Positions 37,291-46,073 are shown, counted from the stretch's first letter. The stretch: DNA of 64,000 bases from an uncultured Planctomycetaceae bacterium (GCA_946408825.1 CAMJTU010000009.1:52612-116611), one strand, 5' to 3'. Translations and numbers: made by a program. The notes: generated by a model from the letters alone, not told the origin.

Positions 37291-38480
37291 TGCTTAACCT
37301 CTAGTTTTCCGCTCATCAGACGTGGGAGAAGTATATCCCTCTGGTAAACCAAACGCGCATTTGCTTTAAGTAATAGTTTCTCTTCCGCATACAAAGATTC
37401 TATTTCTTGCTCAAATCTAATCAGTGTCTCTTCACCAGGCATAACAATCTTGATTCGCTTTATCAAATCCTGGCTCAGATTCTGTTGTGCGGCTCCAAAA
37501 CTGATTAAAAGCAAATAATCCCTGATGGATTTCAGGCACTGGAACAGATAATGTTTTGTGTTGACATTTCCCTTGTCACGAAATACACAGCATGCTTGAT
37601 TACATGTGGCTTCTATTGTTGAATAGGCAAGCATCCCAATATTGACGCCATACATCGCCATTAGTACGCTGTCTTTAGGAAAAATTTTGGCAGACGATCT
37701 TTTAACTGCTGATTCTGTTATTTTTTCTTCAGTGTCAATCAGAAGACAATCCTGAAGTTCACCCGTTTTAATCCAAGGGATTGTTCCGCCATTAAAGTAT
37801 TCATCATTGTTTCGACTTGGCGTTCCGCCAGATGATGTTAGGTAATACTTTGAAATGTGATTTATTTCCCACCCCTTCGGTATCCCGTTTTCAAATTCAG
37901 CGGTTTCGTAACCGGGGAAGCGAAAGCGGACAAACCACTCCTTATACAGGTTTTCCGCCATCTGTTCCAAAATCTTGATCCGCTTGTTGTTGACTTCAAT
38001 CAGGTTGTCGTATGCGGAGAGGATAGAGACAATTCTGTCCTGAATCGCTTCATCTACATCTGGTAAATCTATTATTCCCAAATCCTTGGGAGAGAATGAT
38101 GGAAATGTAGACTGAGATAGTTCTGCAATATTAGAAAGATGCTTCACAATCTCATTCGTGGTTAAAAAGTAAAAAGCAAATCTCGTACTATAACTGGATT
38201 TATTGCGCAATAATACAAATCCTGTCGAAGCTACAGCATGTTCGAAATTATCTAAATAAAGGTAATAGTGTCGCAAATTTGGTCGAACAGATGAGTATAG
38301 GATATCTCCCCGCTTAATCAACCGTTGCGCCCTTGAAGGAAAATCGTTTTCGAGCCGAGAAATGTTAGTTAACCTCCCAGCAATAACAGAGGAAGTGTCG
38401 ATGTAATCAATGTAATCCGTGTACTTACTTGAGTTACCAACCGGATTCAACTCAAAACAATCCCTAAGTTTCATGTTCAT
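37287..38480 (-). CDS. hsdS: Type I restriction-modification specificity subunit
   Basis: The 397-aa product starts at ATG 38480, overlapping the hsdM stop (ATGA); an ATG six bases on is also possible. It has the HsdS plan of two target-recognition domains separated by conserved helices. TRD1 runs from the N-terminus (LRDCFELNPVGNSSKY) to about residue 150. The central helix contains YDNLIEVNNKRIKILEQMAE and NLYKEWFVRFRFPGYE. TRD2 opens YYLTSSGGTPSRNNDEYF, and the end LLPRLMSGKLEVKQ is typical. It sets the DNA sequence methylated and cut by the complex. The recognition sequence cannot be read from the protein. The TRD coding parts are more A+T-rich, as is usual. Confidence 0.94.
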   Translation of the reverse strand: MNMKLRDCFELNPVGNSSKYTDYIDYIDTSSVIAGRLTNISRLENDFPSRAQRLIKRGDILYSSVRPNLRHYYLYLDNFEHAVASTGFVLLRNKSSYSTRFAFYFLTTNEIVKHLSNIAELSQSTFPSFSPKDLGIIDLPDVDEAIQDRIVSILSAYDNLIEVNNKRIKILEQMAENLYKEWFVRFRFPGYETAEFENGIPKGWEINHISKYYLTSSGGTPSRNNDEYFNGGTIPWIKTGELQDCLLIDTEEKITESAVKRSSAKIFPKDSVLMAMYGVNIGMLAYSTIEATCNQACCVFRDKGNVNTKHYLFQCLKSIRDYLLLISFGAAQQNLSQDLIKRIKIVMPGEETLIRFEQEIESLYAEEKLLLKANARLVYQRDILLPRLMSGKLEVKQ

Positions 38481-40216
38481 TCACCAAACAGCATTTTAAT
38501 GTTTCCAGTAATCTGCGATTCCAGTTTCTTCGCCTCGTCGTTTAGCGTCTCAAACTCGGCGTTCAGCCCCAGCATCGTCTCTTTGAACTCATCTTCCGTC
38601 ATGCCGTCGTCTTCAATAACTACGCCGACATATCGTCCGGCGTTTAAGGAATAGTCCTGATCGACGACGCCATCTTCGCCGTCCAACTTCGCCGCCTTGC
38701 ACAGACCGACGACGTCGCGGTAAACGCCGTCGGGAAAACGTTCCGTCAGCCAGTCGATTTGGCTTCGCCAGTAGGCTTTTGTCTTCGTCTCCTTATCCTC
38801 GGCAATCTCCGGCGCTTTTGCTAAAGCGGTTTCATATTCTGTCACGAGGGCGGCAAAGGCCGCGTTATTTCCGTTGTACAGTCTGGTAATGACGCCAAGA
38901 TTTTTGATCTGCTCGTCGCTGAATTTACGGTGCGCCCGATCCACTTGGGTGAACACGTTCCGGGCGTCGATGAAAAGAATCTCCTCTTTTTTATCAGTCT
39001 TAGGCTTGTGTTTGTCGAAGAACCAAAGGGTCGCCGGCAACGTGACGGAGGAAAACATATTAGAGGGCAACGTCACCATCTGACTGATAATCCCCTCTTC
39101 GATCATTTTCTTGCGAATCTCATACTCGCTCTTGCCCGCGTCCGAGGCGGAGTTTGCCATGACCAGAGCCGCCTTGCCATTTTCGTTCAAAGCCGTCGCA
39201 AAATAGCCGATCCACAAGTAGTTCGCGTTTGGCACGGTCTCCTTCTTGTCCGAGGACTTCTTAGCGGATTTTGTGGCGTTGCGGGGCACGCCGTAAGTAT
39301 TGAAGCGGGGATCGACGCTAACGCGGTCAAAGGAAACCTCGTCCACGTTAAACGGGGGATTGGCCATGACGTAATCAAACGCGCCGAAGGCGTCGAAAGG
39401 ATCGGAATAAAAAGAATTAGCCTCGACGATCTCGCCGCGAACATTGTTGAGCGTCAGATTCATCTTGGCGAGTTTGATCGTGTCCGGTTCTTTCTCCACG
39501 CCATAGCATCGGAACTTCATCTGTTCGGTTTCGCTGGCGTTGTGAGCGTGCATATATCGCGCCGCCTGTACAAACATGCCGCCGGAACCGCAGGCGGGGT
39601 CGAGAAATTTCTTGTCGCCGGGCTGAGGATCCAATACCTCGACCATGTAGCGGACGACCGTGGCGGGGGTGTAGAACGTGCCGCCGTCTTTACCTTCCGC
39701 CAAGGCGAAGTTGCCGAGGAAGTATTCATAGATTTCGCCGAAAATGTCGACGGTGCAGTTTTCTGGAATGTCTTTAAAGATGCGCACTATGTTGGAGAGC
39801 AGTTCCGGCTCTTCCTCTGGCACGAGCTGCGCGTAGACCTCTTTAGGGAGTACGCCGTCCATCTTCGGGTTTTCCCGCTCGATAGCCTCCATCGCCTTTT
39901 TTACCAGATCAGCCTTTTCCGCCGTGTCCGGGGCGTCGTTGATGAAGTCGTAATAAGCGCACTCCGGCAGGAAGAAACCGCACTTCTCGATGGCGATCTC
40001 TTTGCGCGTTTTCTCCATACGCGAGCCAGAGAGGCGCTCAAATTCGGCGTCAATCTCGTCTTTACGTTGTTTGAACAGAATATCAGCGTAGCGCAGAAAG
40101 ATCAAACCAAGAATTGGCTGACCGTACCTGTTTGCCGCTAAATGCGCGCCGGAACGCAGCACGTCGGCCGCATGCCAAAGATTATCCTTTAAGGTTTTGA
40201 GTTCACTATCAGTCAT
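38477..40216 (-). CDS. hsdM: Type I DNA adenine methyltransferase, M subunit
   Basis: The 579-aa product is first in the operon, with GAGAGG before ATG 40216. An N-terminal helical domain (LWHAADVLRSGAHLAANRYG) precedes the methylase fold. SAM-binding motif I is FLDPACGSGGMFVQAARYMH (about residue 205), and catalytic motif IV is ANPPFNVDEV (about residue 285), typical of N6-adenine enzymes. It partners with HsdS for modification and with HsdR for restriction. The order hsdM-hsdS-HEPN-like-hsdR on one strand with overlapping stops implies one transcript. Confidence 0.96.
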   Translation of the reverse strand: MTDSELKTLKDNLWHAADVLRSGAHLAANRYGQPILGLIFLRYADILFKQRKDEIDAEFERLSGSRMEKTRKEIAIEKCGFFLPECAYYDFINDAPDTAEKADLVKKAMEAIERENPKMDGVLPKEVYAQLVPEEEPELLSNIVRIFKDIPENCTVDIFGEIYEYFLGNFALAEGKDGGTFYTPATVVRYMVEVLDPQPGDKKFLDPACGSGGMFVQAARYMHAHNASETEQMKFRCYGVEKEPDTIKLAKMNLTLNNVRGEIVEANSFYSDPFDAFGAFDYVMANPPFNVDEVSFDRVSVDPRFNTYGVPRNATKSAKKSSDKKETVPNANYLWIGYFATALNENGKAALVMANSASDAGKSEYEIRKKMIEEGIISQMVTLPSNMFSSVTLPATLWFFDKHKPKTDKKEEILFIDARNVFTQVDRAHRKFSDEQIKNLGVITRLYNGNNAAFAALVTEYETALAKAPEIAEDKETKTKAYWRSQIDWLTERFPDGVYRDVVGLCKAAKLDGEDGVVDQDYSLNAGRYVGVVIEDDGMTEDEFKETMLGLNAEFETLNDEAKKLESQITGNIKMLFGE

Positions 40217-40592
40217 ATAATCGCGAACCTCTCATGGTCCAAACAAAATCGTCTAAATACGCGCCTTACACGCTTCGTAATGGAAACCGAAAAGCTAAGA
40301 ACTCGTCGTCTCTTTCGACGGCGAAACCTTCTTTCACGATCGAGGGGGCGTATGTTCGAATTGGTTGCGAGGACGATAAACGTCCTCATAGGTTGTTGAC
40401 GTCAGGCGACTAGCGTTATTTTACCAACGCGCGACGCGACGTCGACTTTTTTTGCGTCCCCGCGCGTTTTTTGACCCTGAAAACGCAAGGAAACGCGATC
40501 TGCGGGTTCGGCTTGGACAACCCCGAACAAAAGAGGAATCTCCCGTTCGGGGTTGCTTTTGACGTCGGCGAGTAGCGCAAATTAAAGCGCGT
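40217..40592. other. Spacer upstream of hsdM with two hairpins, no gene
   Basis: GAGGACG-ATAAA-CGTCCTC (40369-40387) is one hairpin. AACCCCGAAC (40519-40528) with GTTCGGGGTT (40545-40554) and GCTTTT is a terminator-like hairpin for plus-strand transcripts. The hsdM promoter must also lie here. Confidence 0.55.
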
Positions 40593-41155
40593 TCAAGCCG
40601 ATAGATCTGGTTCAATGACTCCTTCGTCGATTAGCTTTTGCAGCTTCTCTCTGAAATTTGATTTGGTGATCTTAAGTCCTTGACCGCTTACGAGTCTCTC
40701 GACTCTAGGGAATCCTTCGACGTTTTCAAGTTCGACGACGCTTTCAAGCGCGGCGACGACGCTCCCGCTATCGCCTTTTCCATGACCGCTGTGTGGCATG
40801 GGACCTAAAAGGAGCGCGCAATAAGTCGGGTTAACAGCATGTTTCTGAAATTATGTTTCTTAGCGGCGGCGTAGTCTAAATAAAACTCAAAACGCCCCTT
40901 GCTGATCCCCAACTGCTTGCCCACGGCGACTAGTTCCGCTTCTTTGACCTTGGTTGCGCCTACGACGACGATTTTACCGAGCGCATATGGTTTATACTTG
41001 GATTCGCCTTCAAGGAGGGCGGAAAGACCAAGCAAGCGAAGCAGTTCTTCTAGTTCGCCGGAACGGTTTGTTCTCGTCAGAATTTCCGCAAGTCTCTCCG
41101 GAAATTCACGCGCAATCTTATCTTCGAGTTCAAGTAGTTCCTCAGGCGACAACAT
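40593..41155 (-). pseudogene. Frameshift-split accessory gene of the methylase cassette
   Basis: The first frame starts at ATG 41155, one base after the methylase stop and with GGAGG upstream. It reads PEELLELEDKIAREFPERLA, LGKIVVVGATKVKEAELVAV, then GRFEFYLDYAAAKKHNFRNM and drifts to a stop at 40805. A second frame carries on with VNPTYCALLLGPMPHSGHG, KGDSGSVVAALE and GLKITKSNFREKLQKLIDEG to 40593. A one-base deletion or a -1 shift near 40825-40840 would restore about 185 residues. I recognise the 'GPMPHS..GKGD' text from uncharacterised proteins but know no function. It is most likely co-transcribed with the methylase. Confidence 0.7.
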
Positions 41156-41156
41156 A

Positions 41157-42884
41157 TCAATCAACCTCCTCGAAGATTTCGCGCAGTTCGTTCTGTGCCT
41201 TTTGCAGTCTTAACTGCAATACCTTTATCTCGTCCGCTTTGGCCAGATACCGCTTCGCTATTTCATCCTGTTTGTCCATCGGCGGCAGGGGGACCGTTAG
41301 TTTCTTGAGCGATTCGACCGATATGATAGGAAGAGCGTTTCCGACTGCAATCGACGCAAGGACGGTCGCTCCTATTTCGCTGTCAAAAAACGCTTTCAGG
41401 AAGTACGGATTTACCTTGCTCTCGTCCAGTTCAATAATGAAGAGATTGTCGCTTCCCAAAAGTTTTTTTCCGGCTTCAACTTCGGCGACGGCGACTTTGA
41501 AGGGACGCCCTGTTTTAGAAATAAGAAGGTTCCCGTTGCCGACGCAGTACTTGTCCAACTTGGGGTCAAGCTCTTTCAAGTAAGGCAAGTCCTCGGATAT
41601 CATCCCGTCTTGAATATTCCTCACGTTCAAGTATCGCGTGTTCGTCGGGACGTCGGAAGTCAGTTCAACGAGTTTGTCGCCCATTAACTGCGTTCCTCGG
41701 GTTATGCGTTTCATCAAAGAGCCAAACTCGACGCCGTCTTCAAACTCGACGGCGTTCAAGTATCGAGGAGGATAGATCGCATAATCGTTTTCTTGCAGCT
41801 TTTTCAGGTCTACGGTCGCCGCATGTTCGCCGTCTTCTGTCAACAGCTTGACGATACGATCAACGCTTGAATCAGGCAGAAGATCAACCCTCCTAATTAT
41901 TCCGTCTCGCTCGGAAAAATTCGACGCGTCAATCATTCTTACCGACTTGTTTCCTCTGCTGAAGACAATCAAAGTCGTGGCAATGCCCATATACGCGAAG
42001 AGTCTGGGAGGAAGCGCGACGACGGCTTCAATCAAACCGTTGCTTATGAAATACCTTCGGATTTCCCGATCACCTTGATTCCAAGCGTCGCCGTTCGTCA
42101 TGATCGCTACGGCTTTGCCTTTGTCTGTTAAATGATCAATGAGTAGGCAGTTAAAAATCCAGTCCGTGCGTCTTCCTATTCTGGCGTCGGGCAATCTGTT
42201 GCGAAGAAGATCAAGATATTCTTCACCCTTTCGCGTGAGGTTGCCTTTGAACGGATAGTTCGAGAAGATCTTATCGAACTTTTTATCTTCGGTTAGCGCA
42301 AACATATCGCCTAGTTCGATCGTCGCGTTACCCGAAAACAACTCCGTTCTTATTGTTGAAATCTCGCTTGCGTCGGTGTTAATTTCGACGCCGTATAGAG
42401 GATTGTCTTTGACCTGTCCCGCCGCAAGGGTCAGAAAATCTCCAAATCCGCTTCCAAAGTCGGCGACTCTTTCTCCCGGTTTGACGTCAAGAATCCTTAA
42501 AGCGAGTTTTGAAACAGATTCCGGCGTCTCCTGTTCCGCGTCTCTCCAGCCGTCATTTCTTGGATTGGCATACATGTAATCGCGAAAATCATCGGCGCTG
42601 AACTTTTGGGTCAGATGAAACACGATACTCAATTTGTCGACGCCAATCGATTTGACAAACATCGCTCGCCGTTCTGAGACCTTTGATTCAATGTGCGTCA
42701 ACAGATCGTCCACATTCTCAATTCCGTTCAGCAAAGCGACATAAGCGGAATACGCCAGAACGAAACACGTCTTAGCGTCAACCGCCGAAACGCCATGATC
42801 AACGTACCTGAGCGCATCCCATATGGCTCTCATGATATCCGAAATTACTGTCTCAATTCTTCTCGTCTCATTCTTAATAGACAC
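41157..42884 (-). CDS. Adenine-methylase fused to a single HsdS-like recognition domain
   Basis: The 575-aa product starts at GTG 42884, with TAAGGAGA upstream. Residues about 1-120 are helical and HsdM-like. SAM motif I is VADFGSGFGDFLTLAA (about residue 143), and motif IV is FSNYPFKGNLTRKG (about residue 209). Motif IV is NYPF in place of the usual NPPF/NPPY, so activity may be altered. From about residue 380 the text GSLMKRITRGTQLMGDKLVE to ISVESLKKLTVPLPPMDKQD and a final coiled coil (VLQLRLQKAQNELREIFEEV) matches one HsdS half. It resembles M-S fusions of type IIG or IIB-like systems but has no nuclease part. Palindromes in its promoter suggest autoregulation. No R subunit is adjacent to it. 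Confidence 0.82.
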   Translation of the reverse strand: MSIKNETRRIETVISDIMRAIWDALRYVDHGVSAVDAKTCFVLAYSAYVALLNGIENVDDLLTHIESKVSERRAMFVKSIGVDKLSIVFHLTQKFSADDFRDYMYANPRNDGWRDAEQETPESVSKLALRILDVKPGERVADFGSGFGDFLTLAAGQVKDNPLYGVEINTDASEISTIRTELFSGNATIELGDMFALTEDKKFDKIFSNYPFKGNLTRKGEEYLDLLRNRLPDARIGRRTDWIFNCLLIDHLTDKGKAVAIMTNGDAWNQGDREIRRYFISNGLIEAVVALPPRLFAYMGIATTLIVFSRGNKSVRMIDASNFSERDGIIRRVDLLPDSSVDRIVKLLTEDGEHAATVDLKKLQENDYAIYPPRYLNAVEFEDGVEFGSLMKRITRGTQLMGDKLVELTSDVPTNTRYLNVRNIQDGMISEDLPYLKELDPKLDKYCVGNGNLLISKTGRPFKVAVAEVEAGKKLLGSDNLFIIELDESKVNPYFLKAFFDSEIGATVLASIAVGNALPIISVESLKKLTVPLPPMDKQDEIAKRYLAKADEIKVLQLRLQKAQNELREIFEEVD

Positions 42885-42939
42885 TTTTTGTCTCCTTACC
42901 GTATATCAGCCAATTTTCTATTGGCGAGAGGAAATTTAC

Positions 42940-42994
42940 TACCATGGTAATTGTCTACCAGATTTTGGTTAGCTATAACCAAGATTGGTTATAG
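42940..42994 (-). promoter_or_regulatory. Cluster of palindromes in the methylase-fusion promoter
   Basis: TACCATGGTA (42940-42949) is a perfect palindrome. CTATAACC (42973-42980), six bases, GGTTATAG (42987-42994) is a perfect inverted repeat. CTACCA/GGTTAG half sites recur between and beside them. They lie about 60-110 bp before the GTG start and probably bind a repressor or controller. Confidence 0.65.
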
Positions 42995-43273
42995 TCTACC
43001 ATATAGTCTTGGGGCGTCAATATATTTCTTTTAAATTTCTAAAAAATTTTTCGAAGTATTTTGATTCGTCAGTTGAATATGCGATAAATCTTTATATTCA
43101 CGCTAGTTATAGAACTTATGAGTAAAAATCAGAAAGTCGGCGTATAGATAGTTGTTATTAAGAACCGTCCGCGTCGCCGTGGCGGAAGTTTTACGCTTAA
43201 CTTGCGTTTGACAATGTTTACGATATGTTCACGACATTAATGTCTGTAGTATGCCCTTAAAACTCATGGCGTT
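42995..43273. other. A+T-rich right boundary of the defence island
   Basis: No supported gene. T/A-rich tracts (AAATTTCTAAAAAATTTTTC near 43034-43053) return to G+C-rich DNA just before the terminator at 43274. Confidence 0.5.
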
Positions 43274-43319
43274 AAAAAAAGCCCGAAGCCTCTCGCTGTG
43301 GAAGACTTCGGGCTTTTTT
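43274..43319. terminator. Bidirectional terminator at the island's right edge
   Basis: AAAAAAAGCCCGAAG (43274-43288) pairs with CTTCGGGCTTTTTT (43306-43319). It serves the minus-strand phosphoesterase gene next to it. Confidence 0.9.
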
Positions 43320-43389
43320 ATTCAATGCGCGCGCCGAAGACGGGTTTTAGCTCGCGCCGGAATGCGCTAACGCGCGGGAGTCGCGCTTC

Positions 43390-44301
43390 TTAGCGATCTT
43401 CCGTGATCTGATAGGCAGGCTTGCCGCGCCATGCTTGGGGGAGCTTGAGGCCGAGGAGCCATGCGGCGGTCGGGGCGCAGTCGAAGTTGGCGAAGACGTC
43501 CGTGATCTCGCCTGGCTTGACCCCGCAGCCGCAGACGATATACGGCGCTTCCATATGGTCGAGGCGCGCTTCCCCGTGGCCTTTGCCCGATCCTCCGTGG
43601 TCCGACGAGAAGTAGACGACCGTGTCGTCCTTCATGCCGAGCGCTTCGAGCTTGTCGAGAATCTTCCCGACGTAACCGTCCGTCTCCGTCATCGCCTTCT
43701 GATATTCCGGCGTTCCCCAGCCGATCGAATGCCCGACGCGGTCGACGTCCCCGAAATAGATAAACGCAAACGTCGGCTTCGCTTCCAACTGCTTGAGCCC
43801 GACCTCTAACGTCTCCGCGCACGTCTTCGTGCAAACGTCGTCGTCGACGCACGATTTGTCGTATAGATACCCGATCCCGTCCCAGTCGTAAACGCACGAC
43901 GTCGTCGCGCCCGGAATCTGATCCTTAACGACCCGGAAAAGGTCCGGGAAATACCCGTGTTCGTTGCGATAGATCGGCTCAATGTCCGGCTCCTTGCTGC
44001 CCCAGGTGCGGAACCCGTGCATCTCCGACGGCGCCCCGACCAACATCGTCTCCCAGTTGATCGCGCTCGACGACGGCAAGACCGTCCTCATGTGGAGCGT
44101 CCATCCGCCCGCGTCCCGCATCTTCTTCAAGTTCGGCAACTCGTCCCAGTTCACATAATGCGCCCCGAACCCGTCCGCGCCGATCCAGACTACGTGCTTG
44201 ACCCCGCCCGGCGCCGCCTTCTCCTGCGCCTGCGCGCCCGTCGTCGCAACGAATATCGCCGCCGCAAATAACGACAGCGTCAACATGACTTTCTTCAACA
44301 T
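43390..44301 (-). CDS. Secreted alkaline-phosphatase-superfamily phosphoesterase, copy B
   Basis: I chose ATG 44301 (303 aa), with AAGGAG upstream and a signal peptide (LKKVMLTLSLFAAAIFVATT, cleavage after AQA). It is a clear paralogue of copy A at 27780, with long identical runs such as HGFRTWGSKEPD, CVYDWDGIGYLY and VVYFSSDHGGSGKGHGEARL. It keeps the metal ligands (GADGFGAHYV, SSDHGG) and a Ser nucleophile position (PSSSAINWETMLVG). One difference is YFGDVDRVGH against DHVGH in copy A; the conserved Asp and second His remain. The two copies face the same way at either edge of the island, giving about 0.9-kb direct repeats. Confidence 0.85.
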   Translation of the reverse strand: MLKKVMLTLSLFAAAIFVATTGAQAQEKAAPGGVKHVVWIGADGFGAHYVNWDELPNLKKMRDAGGWTLHMRTVLPSSSAINWETMLVGAPSEMHGFRTWGSKEPDIEPIYRNEHGYFPDLFRVVKDQIPGATTSCVYDWDGIGYLYDKSCVDDDVCTKTCAETLEVGLKQLEAKPTFAFIYFGDVDRVGHSIGWGTPEYQKAMTETDGYVGKILDKLEALGMKDDTVVYFSSDHGGSGKGHGEARLDHMEAPYIVCGCGVKPGEITDVFANFDCAPTAAWLLGLKLPQAWRGKPAYQITEDR

Positions 44302-44413
44302 TTCGATAGTCTCCTTCGTAAGTTGTAAAGACCATATCGACCACGCCCGACAAAAAAACGCGTCGGACGCAACCCGTCCGCACGTTATTATAACAGCCCG
44401 AAAATCCCGTTTC

Positions 44414-44558
44414 AACCAGCGCGCGGGCGCTGGACCCCGGTATCGCGGCAACGTACGGCCGTAGCGCTCCCGATATCGCGCCTGAACGCGTTGACTAACG
44501 CGTCGCGAACACGGCGCGAAGCGCTAGGTCGCCGCTCGTTGGCGGCGACGTCTGGGGC
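44414..44558 (+). repeat. Dispersed hairpin element, copy 7
   Basis: The opening hairpin is CAGCGC-gcgg-GCGCTG, where A-T pairs of other copies are G-C. It is followed by GACCCCGGTATCGCGG, a second half-hairpin CAACGTACGG, and ATCGCGCCTGAACGCGTTGA. The closing hairpin is GTCGCCGC-TCGTTG-GCGGCGAC, then GTCTGG. It lies between two divergent genes. Confidence 0.85.
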
Positions 44559-44580
44559 GGCGCCGCGCGGACGTCTTTGC

Positions 44581-44609
44581 TTGTCGTCTAGGATGTTTTC
44601 GGTTATAAT
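44581..44609 (+). promoter_or_regulatory. Promoter of the second Rpn-family gene
   Basis: TTGTCG (44581-44586) and TATAAT (44604-44609) are 17 bp apart, about 60 bp before the ATG. Confidence 0.65.
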
Positions 44610-44671
44610 TATCCCATGGCGGGGCGAGCGTACGCGTCCTTGCAACGGAGCTTTTGAAAGGAGTCGGTTGG

Positions 44672-45511
44672 ATGGCGAAACGAAGATTCTCGGACGAGAC
44701 TGTCGCGCGGGTAAGGCGGTTGATTCCGTTTGACGACGTCATGTTCCAGAAAATCTGCGAAAATAAAGCGACGTGTCAGGAGATCATATCGACCGTTCTG
44801 GGGGAACCCGTCAGAGTCCTAGAAGTCGTTCCTCAAGACAGCATAGGAAATCTTCAAGGTCGCTCGGTTAGACTTGACTGTCTGTGTCGACTCAAAGACG
44901 GCGTTTATGTGAACGTCGAGGTTCAAAAGGCGGACGACGACGATCACGAGGCGCGGGTTCGCTACAACGCGTCGGTTATTACGGCAAATAAGACCCCGAA
45001 AAACACAAGGTTTAAGGACGTCGCTCGGGTCATAGTCGTCTATATCACAAAATTCGATATTTTCCGCAGCGGTTTTCCGATCTACCATGTGGATCGAGTC
45101 ATAAGGGAAACGAAGGAAGTCCGTTCCGATGGTTTTGCTGAAATTTACGTCAACGCCGCCGTCAAGAAATACGACGACAAACTGAACGCGAACGTTTCCG
45201 AACTGATGGATTTGTTTACTGATCGTGAAAAACTAAATCCAGAGAAGTTCCCCGAGTTCTCAAAACGGAAGAATGTGTTCGTCAATACGGAGAAGGGAGA
45301 AGCTAAGATGTGCGAAGTTGTTGAGCAATTTGCAAAAGAACGCGTGTTAAATATGTTGTTTGAATGCGTCCAAGACGGGGGATTGACGATAAGCTTCGCG
45401 GCGAAAAAAGCGAATCTGTCGCCGGATGAATTTAAGGAACAAATGAGATTGAAAGGCTTTACCGCCCCTCAGCGAACACCCCGACGCGGACGCGCTATTC
45501 CAAAAGAATGA
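44672..45511 (+). CDS. Rpn-family PD-(D/E)XK nuclease / putative transposase, second copy
   Basis: I chose ATG 44672 (279 aa), 11 nt after AAAGGAG. The N-terminus RLIPFDDVMFQKICENKATC and the core SVRLDCLCRLKDGVYVNVEV-Q (Asp69, E83-x-Q85) with RVRYNASVITANKTPKN mark the same family as the gene at 19168 but a different subgroup. VYITKFDIFRSGFPIYHVDR and EIYVNAAVKKYDDKL are typical of this subgroup. Such proteins are linked to DNA rearrangement and spread within genomes. The neighbouring hairpin elements on both sides (44414 and 45530) are noteworthy. It has its own promoter. Confidence 0.85.
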   Translation: MAKRRFSDETVARVRRLIPFDDVMFQKICENKATCQEIISTVLGEPVRVLEVVPQDSIGNLQGRSVRLDCLCRLKDGVYVNVEVQKADDDDHEARVRYNASVITANKTPKNTRFKDVARVIVVYITKFDIFRSGFPIYHVDRVIRETKEVRSDGFAEIYVNAAVKKYDDKLNANVSELMDLFTDREKLNPEKFPEFSKRKNVFVNTEKGEAKMCEVVEQFAKERVLNMLFECVQDGGLTISFAAKKANLSPDEFKEQMRLKGFTAPQRTPRRGRAIPKE

Positions 45512-45529
45512 CAACAGACCTGCGGCAAC

Positions 45530-45632
45530 GGCAACGCACGGGCGTTGCAGCCCGGTATCGCGCCTGAACACGTAAACTAGCGCTTACCGTACTTGGCGCG
45601 AAGCTCTAGTCCTCCCGTTGGTCGGGCGTCTG
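45530..45632 (+). repeat. Dispersed hairpin element, copy 8
   Basis: The opening hairpin is GCAACGC-acgg-GCGTTGC, with the first pair swapped relative to CCAACGC copies. Then GCCCGGTATCGCGCCTGAAC, GGCGCGAAGCTCTAG and the closing CCTCCCGTTGGTCGGGCGTC. It lies between convergent genes, about 18 bp after the Rpn-like stop. Confidence 0.85.
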
Positions 45633-45643
45633 GGGCGACGGCG

Positions 45644-46033
45644 TTAATCATACTTACTGGCGACGACGAACGCGATCGCGGTTGTTTTCGTGTGGGTGAT
45701 CGAGACCTGCCATTCGACGATCCCGCGTTTGTCCGCGATCTTCTTTGCGCCGCCCGTAACGATAAGCTCCGGCTTGCCCGAGGGGAGCGACCGCGTCTCG
45801 ATATCGGTCCACATGACGCCGTCGTTCCAGCCCGTCCCGAGCGCCTTCATGACCGCCTCCTTGACCGCCCACCGCGCCGCTAACGACTCGCCAAAGCCCT
45901 TGCCCCGCGAACGGCAGTATGCCTGCTCCCCCGGCGTAAAGACGCGCGAAAGAAACGTCTCCGGATGACGCTCATAAAGTCCGACGACGCGCGCGATCTC
46001 CGTCGCGTCTGTTCCTATTCCCGCTATTCTCAT
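45644..46033 (-). CDS. acpS: Holo-[acyl-carrier-protein] synthase
   Basis: The 129-aa product transfers the 4'-phosphopantetheine arm from CoA to acyl carrier protein. The Mg/CoA motifs are IAGIGTDATEIARV at the N-terminus and GESLAARWAVKEAVMKALGT near residues 48-67. The C-terminal VEWQVSITHTKTTAIAFVVA is the usual end of AcpS. Length and motifs are normal. No strong ribosome site precedes ATG 46033. Its 3' end is 11 bp from a dispersed hairpin element. Confidence 0.93.
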   Translation of the reverse strand: MRIAGIGTDATEIARVVGLYERHPETFLSRVFTPGEQAYCRSRGKGFGESLAARWAVKEAVMKALGTGWNDGVMWTDIETRSLPSGKPELIVTGGAKKIADKRGIVEWQVSITHTKTTAIAFVVASKYD

Positions 46034-46073
46034 ATTTCGTTGATTTTAGTCCCGAAGTCGCTCGACAAAACTC

